A DNA stretch of 64,000 bases. Source: Hydractinia symbiolongicarpus (taxonomy: Eukaryota; Cnidaria; Hydrozoa; Anthoathecata; Hydractiniidae). The position numbers and the translations under genes were made by a program. The notes under the pieces are model-generated. The model ran no database searches. It was given only the letters and a program-made list of their open reading frames with translations, and was not told the origin of the DNA. Position 1 is the stretch's first letter, and every line of letters starts with the position of its first letter. Below, piece after piece: positions 57,201-64,000 of this stretch. Location: positions 19,535,001 through 19,599,000 of the forward strand of contig NC_079882.1 of the NCBI RefSeq assembly GCF_029227915.1, written 5' to 3'.

Positions 57201-60200
57201 AGCTTGTTGTAACGTGTCACTTCTTGCGCTAACACAGTATTCATGGATTCTTCATATTTTACTGGATATTTTGTCATCACATCTTCAATAGAAATAGCAT
57301 CTGGGACTTGTGTTAAAATAACATTAGCCGTTTCTTCCATGATCTAAAAAATAGACCATGCGAATAAGTTGAGGTTTTCTTACTTTCCTGACTGGATGAT
57401 ATAATTGGTTGACATTAAGGTCCGACGTATTAGAAATTATATTTTCACAGACTAGTATCAAAATCATAAAATAGTGGCTTTAAATTATTTTTCGTGCAAT
57501 TTAATTAGGTTATTCTGAACAGGAGAACTTAAAATGAATTGATTAGCCAACAAATAATTATACTTCAACTAGGAAACGGTTCTAGTCAACTTTTCTTTAA
57601 TCAAAAAAGATCTGCAGTGATATTTCTGATGCATAACTGAAAATTTAGTTTTGAAAACAACTGGCTGTAAATGTGTCAATATGCAAGAAGACATTGGATA
57701 CAAATTACTAAAAGTCAAATCTGGCTACTTTAATAATAACCGGTTTAAGAGCACCTGACTTTATATTAACGTGTTTCTTTACGAAATGCGTGTAGTTTTA
57801 AACAATAGATGTACACAAAAGATATCGTGAAAATTTAAAAGTAACCTCTTCCCTTGAACGACCAGAACTTGAAGAAGATTTGGGCTGTAGTTGAAGTATA
57901 CCATTCAATAAAGAAAACGTTTCGTTCTGAGCAAACGTTATGTTCGCGTTGTCGTGCAACCCGAAAATTTCGGGAGTATCGTTGATGGGTAGACCACGAA
58001 TATAATCCATGTACGTCTATATTACATAAAAAAGTTTATTAACATATTATAATCACTAAAACAGCGAAAAAAATTTGTATTTCAAATAATTATTTCTGCA
58101 AAAGCCTCTACGTACCAGATGGTCTGAGTTCGCTTTTAGCTGTCTGTAAATACCGGAAGACGAAAACACGTGATTTGGGTCCAGGACTTTGGGATGGTAG
58201 AAATCTTCAAGAACAGTCATAATACATCTTCGATCCCAATCGTCTGTGACACGGCCACCGTAGTTAATGTGACCAGCCGTGTATTTTAAAACCTGAATCA
58301 CAATAAGACGGCTAGTTGAGATCAGTTTGGCAGAATCAGTTTATAGCTACTCCTTTACTTACAAATTTATATTAATACACCTACACAATGACGTGATCCA
58401 AAATTTTATAATGTTTTTGTGCTCTTCAAATAAGGATATTCAGATATTAATAATCTGGTTGGATTTATTTTAGATTTAAAAAAAATAATTATTTTAAAAA
58501 ACGAGGCTATTCTTAGGAAGCTCCGCTATATGAAGGGTTTGACTGTAACTTTGAGCACGGAATTTAGGCACTTGACGAATAAAAATATTTAAGAAATTAG
58601 GTAATTTTTGCTAAGGAACTTAGGGATGAGAATTATTTTTATACTATTTACCACTTTAATTGAGTTTGGCATAATTAGGAAATTCGGGAAACGTCTGTTG
58701 TTAGGCGGCATTGCATTTTTGTCCTCTTCGCCCCTCCACACATCAGACACGACAATGAAGTACATATTTTCGCATCTCCGTTATAGCAACAGAATAGACA
58801 AGCACTAGCCACACAGCCAGGTTTAAGCAAATTCAAACAATTTCAAGATTTTTTTAATGGATTGACGTCACGTGAGTTGAGTTACGTGAGAATACTTCAC
58901 AGAAACAAAAAGAACAAAGAAAAAACGACATGTCTAAGGACCCCAGCAAAAATATGACAACAAAATTTGGTCCGAAGGAGTAATTTTTTTCAGGAATTTC
59001 GCAAAGTTAATTTTCGCGAATTCTACTTCTGGAAGAAATTTTACAGAAAAAACTTTCGCGAATTTTTCAATTTAGGAACAAATACTTTCGCAAATGACAA
59101 TGATTTTCAATGAAAAAAAAAATCGATAGACTGAAAATCAAGTGTGAAGTCATGATAAATACGCGGTTAACAATGCTTCAAACAAGACTGACAACACGCT
59201 TAGAATTGGTTCACAATATATATACTGAACCAGTAGAAGAAAAATTGATGGGGAAACTTATTTTCAATTTTGTGATGACACTCCATCCGTTAACTAGCAC
59301 GCCCGCCACACCGTTGAAGAAAAACAAGAGAAAGAAAAAATAGTGGGAGCAGAGATATTCGTGTAATTTTTTTGAGCGGTAAGAAAAAGAAGAGAGTCCA
59401 GCAAGAAAATTGTATTGTTATGGTGTAATTCTTGATATAAGAAAACAATCAAATATTATGTAGAAAAAATTCACCAAATTATTGTCTCACTCTTCTCTTC
59501 GTTTTTTGTCTTGACATTTGAAATTTCTGATACGAAGATATTCAAACCCTTTCGCTTTTAGATTTTTAGCTGATTCCCTCACATTGAATCGGGTTTTGGA
59601 GCCATTTTTAGAGTTTCTTAGAGCCATTTTTCGGGCTTATAATTTTTTCGTTGTGATTCTATGATTTCTACCCTTGTCCTCGCAGTCCTCGTTATTTAAG
59701 AGTTTCAGGTTAAATTTCTTACCGGGCAGAAATTTTCGCAAAAAAAGGCGAAAATCGCGAAAATTTCCGCCCTTAAGTAATAAATGCTATATTAGGAAGG
59801 ATTTCTGAGCCTGAGCAGAATTTAGGTGTTTTTATAGAAAAAAAGAGACAACCGCCACGTACAAACATAAAGACCAAAATATTTTACCTTGTAAGGGATG
59901 TCCGGATACTCGTCAAGGAACATGCCCAACTGACTGATACAAATTTGTATATCACCTTCAGTGAATTCGTACGGAATGTTAAAACCCAACGGGCCGTACT
60001 TTCGTCTCTCTATAGCGCTCCCATGAAAAAGACACAATGAGAAAAGTAGCGATTTGAACTCGCTCGTCTAAAGGTAATATGTGAGGAGGTTATGTAAATC
60101 GATAAAGAGTACGACCTCAAGGACTGTCAGGAAGGGATATTTTTCTTTTCTCTTTAGTCTACACCATAGCATTATTCTGTTTTTCCATCCATCTGTGAGT

Positions 60201-63118
60201 GAAAATGATAGCCAAAATCTCGATTGTATAAAGGATACACTAGTTACACACGATTGGCCAAAAAATTTGCAACAATAAATAGAGAAATGGTCATATTCCT
60301 CCATTTCCCAATTTTTTCCATAAAATAATAAAAATCCCATGTTTTTTTTAATTCCGGAATAAACACTAGGACTTCAAACCCAGCCTTCGACACCAGGTCT
60401 CTCGACTAATCCGGCTATAATATCCTAAGCAGAAGCAGAATTCACTCCATAATAGCTAAGGCAAAAGGTTGCTATGGGACACACATTAAAACGAGAGAGT
60501 TGGGAATGTTATACAATTATAATAGCACTGTAATGACACAGAAGGAAATTTGTATAAAGATTTTTTTAATCATCTAATTGCCACCATATTTATTACTTAA
60601 CTAGGTAATTATAATACTGCAACAAAGATGATTTACGAGATAACAAACATAAATGAAATAACAAAAATAATTATTACCTTGTTACATGTTAGAAAAAAGT
60701 CATCGTTCAAACCCACGTAGGATTTCAGTAAATTTGCTTTAATTCCCTTGGGAGGTTCCACTGTCATTTTTGAGCTGTTCTGCAAGATCGAGACAGGGAA
60801 TCTTGGACTAGGCATACTTGTGGCCCACAGTCTAAAATCTCTATGTACCTACACAATGGAAAATAGTTATTTTGATTTTAAACTTATTTATTATTAAAAA
60901 AACAATCTCCCTGCAACGTGACAATCATGTGGGCTAAATTACTGAAAAGAGGTTAGGGCGTAATTTTTCATTTCAGGACAGTCCTTAAAAAAAAACTGCT
61001 ACAGGGGAAGCGAGGTAGAATATATGTTATGGGGAATATAATCAATTGGAAATTATACATATTTCCCGCGTATTATGTATAAAAGTTCCGTTAATGTTAT
61101 TATGCATAATAACAGGTTAATATGCATAATTCCTAAAGTTATTACAATCCCTGTTAGATTATATATCAAACTGGGCTACTCCCAGCGTAGGTTTATGAAG
61201 GGATATAGCATCCAAGAAAACAACACCAGGGTGAAATTTTAATACAAATATTTTTATAAGAAAATCGAACTTCATGAAAGCCTGCGGTTATTTTTTCGGA
61301 AATTTTTGTATATTTATTTTAAAGTCTAAAAATGCTATTAAGGCGTCCTTGGAACTAACAAACAAATGAACAGTTTTTTGAAATTTGGAGTTCCTACATA
61401 TGAAGTTAAATAATAGCCTGTTCTTAACTCGTTCAAAATTTTTGGACCATGGAAATCTTAGGAGGTTTGTCCTTACAAGATACATGTTCTTATTTCTAGT
61501 GTTCTCAAACTCCTCACTGTAACTGTATTTTGCGTGGTTAAAAAAACTTGTTTCACTTGTACACATGAGCCATATGTTTAAATTTAATATGAAAACCACT
61601 TGGTCAGGAACTCAAAAGTAAAAACAAAACAGAAATGACTCAAGTTTTATTTAAAGAATTAAATTCGAGAGACAAGGTTTTAACACAACTAACCTTATCT
61701 GGATCAATGTTCTCAATTAACCTTTCCAAAGTGGGCATCCAACTGGGTGCTAAATGACAATTCTGAAAGAACACCCACTTCCCCCTTTCCATCGCACTAT
61801 GCATAAGCGCTTCTGCACGAGGACCTTGACCCTGTCCCAATGAAATGGCGTTTAATTTCTTTAGAAACCTCATTTCTTCTGCGAATTTATACAAAGCGGA
61901 TGCTGGATCCGTACCAGGAGATAGGACGAATATGAGTGGAGTGGTCGGCGATGAGTCTTTGAAGACTTGAGATAAATCCGTGGTTTGAGGTTCTATAAAG
62001 CGTTGGCCTAAATTTTCAGCCACGAAGTCTTGCATAGCGTTTGTTACTTTATCTGCACGAATACAACGAAGAATTAGCAACTTCTGAAATGCATCGTAGC
62101 TGTCGGATAATCTTCCGGGTAGGGGTTGTCTAGAAGAAATCCGGTATCAACTGATAATGTGAAGTGCAGAGATACTTTTACGATGTGTAGGCATGTATGA
62201 TAGATTTGACAAAACGGAAAAAAGTTTCGCCTATATGCTGAGTTCTTTGTTGTCATACAGAACAGGCAGCCAAATGCAGATTGGTTTATGCTATTATCTA
62301 ACATAATATACCATAAGAGGGTTTATGGGACCTGGTATAACTTGTTATCAAATTTAAGAGGGTTAGTCTCGAAAATCAAGAAATGAAACATGCTGACACA
62401 GCACTAACTAATGACGGTAAATAATGATTAAATTTGACACCTTTGAAGGGATATAGCAAAGTTAAGGGAGACCCTGAAAAAATGAGGCGGTATACAATTA
62501 AAATACACATTTATATTTTTCTCGTTTTAGTTTTTACAAAGAAAGTTAAAAAGCTAAAAAGAAGACGTTTATGAGAGGATTTAGTGTAGTTGCATTGAAA
62601 AAAATTTTATCCTGCTTATTTATAAATTCTTACTAAAAGGCGAAAGATGCAAGTAAAAAGACATGATGTTGAGAAATATTAAAACAATGAGTCGTACCTG
62701 TGAGGTTCCGGACTGTCAAAAATCTCTTTAAACTCGTTCACGAAACATTTAAAATCATCCGCAAAACTGGAAAAGTTCGGAAGATTACATAATATCAAGA
62801 TCTCTTTCCACGCGCGTTCCGACAGCCAATCTGAAGCGGGATTGGCTCTCTCTTGTGGTATAATGGCACCACCAGCCAATAGAAATCGCCATTCGTCCAT
62901 GTTTATTCGATCCTCGTTCATGAGTATTCGAACAGCCAATAGAAAGGAGAATAGAAGCTTGTGTTTTTCAAACAAACTTCGACAAACATTGGTGTACAAA
63001 CTGTACGTGAAGTAATTGTTGATGTTTTCAATACGTTGCTTGATGTTGTCTAAATATAAGTGGCGCATTATCGTGGGAATTTCGCAGATACGTTTTATAT
63101 TATTTATCCATAACATTG
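54288..63118 (-). CDS. DNAH1: Axonemal dynein heavy chain, DNAH1 type, C-terminal ~797 residues (gene continues beyond the right edge)
   Basis: Twelve exons on the minus strand: 63118-62698, 62129-61694, 60848-60678, 60067-59888, 58292-58116, 58016-57846, 57343-57173, 56393-56289, 56070-55975, 55575-55465, 55350-55116, 54409-54288. Phases agree and stop is TAA. Family knowledge: DNAH1 is an inner-arm heavy chain that powers ciliary and flagellar beating. The visible part covers the end of AAA5, AAA6 and the C-terminal domain: [47 protein letters not shown]-type sequence ([19 protein letters not shown]), [115 protein letters not shown] and the end [10 protein letters not shown]. The wording [15 protein letters not shown] and the SPEPHRQPLPG linker favour DNAH1 over DNAH3/7/12. 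The upstream exons and the motor's P-loops lie outside the window. Confidence 0.96.
55760..55860. repeat. Short repeat with gcgctta/gggtgcta motifs
   Basis: acctctaataaccacccc, gacgcctattagagggg, agcgcttata and aggggtgctaaaaagagg occur in 90 bases within a DNAH1 intron, matching the motif style of 1816-2660. Confidence 0.4.
56780..57040. repeat. Repeat with cacccc/ggggcgctcttatt motifs
   Basis: aagcaccccgaccgg, gaggggcgctcttattt, agcacccgggtggaataagc and aaataaacgctcc lie in the DNAH1 intron between 56393 and 57173. Same family style as the copies at 1.8-2.7, 24.9 and 55.8 kb, present in both orientations. Confidence 0.45.
58990..59100. repeat. TTCGCGAA-rich dispersed repeat, copy 7
   Basis: tttcgcaaagttaattttcg, cgcgaattcta, ctttcgcgaattttt and tactttcgcaaatg within 110 bases of a DNAH1 intron; a further fragment (aaaatcgcgaaaatttc) lies at 59735-59775 in the same intron. 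Confidence 0.5.
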
Positions 63119-64000
63119 CTAAATTGGAATTAAAAAATAAACAAAAAACAGGATTTTTAACCTAAAAGAGTTCGGGTTTTTACCCTGAAATAGCTCGAGT
63201 CTTTTCCCGGCAAACTTTAACCTTAAAGGATATCATTTTCAAGTACGCCACTAAAACAAGATACTTTAAGACTTGTTTCCAATTGACAGTTTTTTTTATG
63301 CCATAGCGCAAAAAGCTCAAGAGAATTTTTAGTTAGCGCATGCGCACACGGACACAATCTCTGGTTTTGTCAAACTGCACACTCGCTATGGCAGAAAATG
63401 CAGGCAAATAAAAACGAGCCTTTATTCAAGCAGGTGGAGCTAAACGTTTATAGAACTCGTTGCGATAGGGCAAAGATCGTACAGTGTTTACACTAAGCGG
63501 TTAAAGAATATTGCTTTAAATTAATATTTCTAGAAATAACGATTAGCAATTCCTGTTGGCTACTCCAAAAAGATATTACATTTTATCTTATCTAGCATTT
63601 CACGACTGTTGCAACCCTCTATAGTTTCCGCATTTAAATCGCTTTCGATGTTCCCCTATCTTCTCCGTCACTCGTCCAAAAGACCTAATATGCTAAATTA
63701 AGTGTCAAATCGAATGTATAATTAATATATGTTATTTGTTGTATAAGAATTTTGTTTTAACTTCAATGTCAATACAGAAATAAGAATATCGCTCAGCCCA
63801 AGGGCATAGCTTTTAGCAATATAAATTTTCTAGGTAAACGTTTGAGGCATAAGATAAACATGTGTATTAAAGGTTATAACAACATCTTAAATTCAGTGTC
63901 AATTTTCCGCTAGTGAAAAACAGCATCCAATCTCATCAAGAATATAAACCAAACCTGCTTGGTCAGCATTCAGTATTCCATTCAAGAATATACCAATAAA
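63119..64000. other. DNAH1 intron running to the window edge
   Basis: No upstream DNAH1 exon was found here. The sequence includes a small palindrome, gcgcatgcgc, near 63338. The preceding exon must lie beyond 64000. Confidence 0.5.

Overview
This is a eukaryotic, AT-rich, intron-dense genomic window, almost certainly from an animal. It carries an axonemal dynein heavy chain, a cGMP-dependent protein kinase, RAB23, PREB/SEC12 and AGPAT5, all with phase-consistent GT-AG introns. The repeat content (short palindromic CG-containing elements, MITEs, and an inverted repeat built on ctcgtccccagagctc) and close similarity to vertebrate proteins make an early-branching invertebrate, most likely a cnidarian, the best guess. 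That placement is inference.

Layout from left to right. The 3' end of an unrecognised + strand gene lies at 1-837. PREB (minus) occupies 3.5-10.2 kb with a seven-copy ~130-bp tandem array in its third intron. Then comes 4.6 kb without a recognisable gene, holding a ~1-kb TIR-bounded element. An eight-exon + strand gene at 14.9-20.5 kb encodes a ~1073-residue protein with two similar CxxC...CxxC modules; I do not recognise it. AGPAT5 (minus, 11 exons, 363 aa) spans 21.2-27.3 kb and hosts a 228-bp MITE. Between AGPAT5 and RAB23 are weak candidate exons (28.3-30.3 kb) of an unidentified gene. RAB23 (+, 7 exons, 220 aa) is at 30.4-34.0 kb. The 34.1-44.3 kb stretch has no gene I can support; it holds repeats, a 775-bp TIR element related to the MITE in AGPAT5, and a minisatellite. 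A type-I cGMP-dependent protein kinase (minus, 18 exons) spans 44.3-52.9 kb. The last 12 coding exons of a DNAH1-type inner-arm dynein heavy chain (minus) fill 54.3-63.1 kb, and that gene continues past the right edge.

The genes are unrelated housekeeping, signalling or ciliary loci, not an operon. Three have links to cilia, signalling or the secretory pathway (RAB23 and DNAH1 with cilia, PREB with COPII), but nothing here shows coordinated function. Exon boundaries were assigned by eye from splice consensus, phase bookkeeping and alignment to remembered family sequences, so individual junctions may shift by a few bases.
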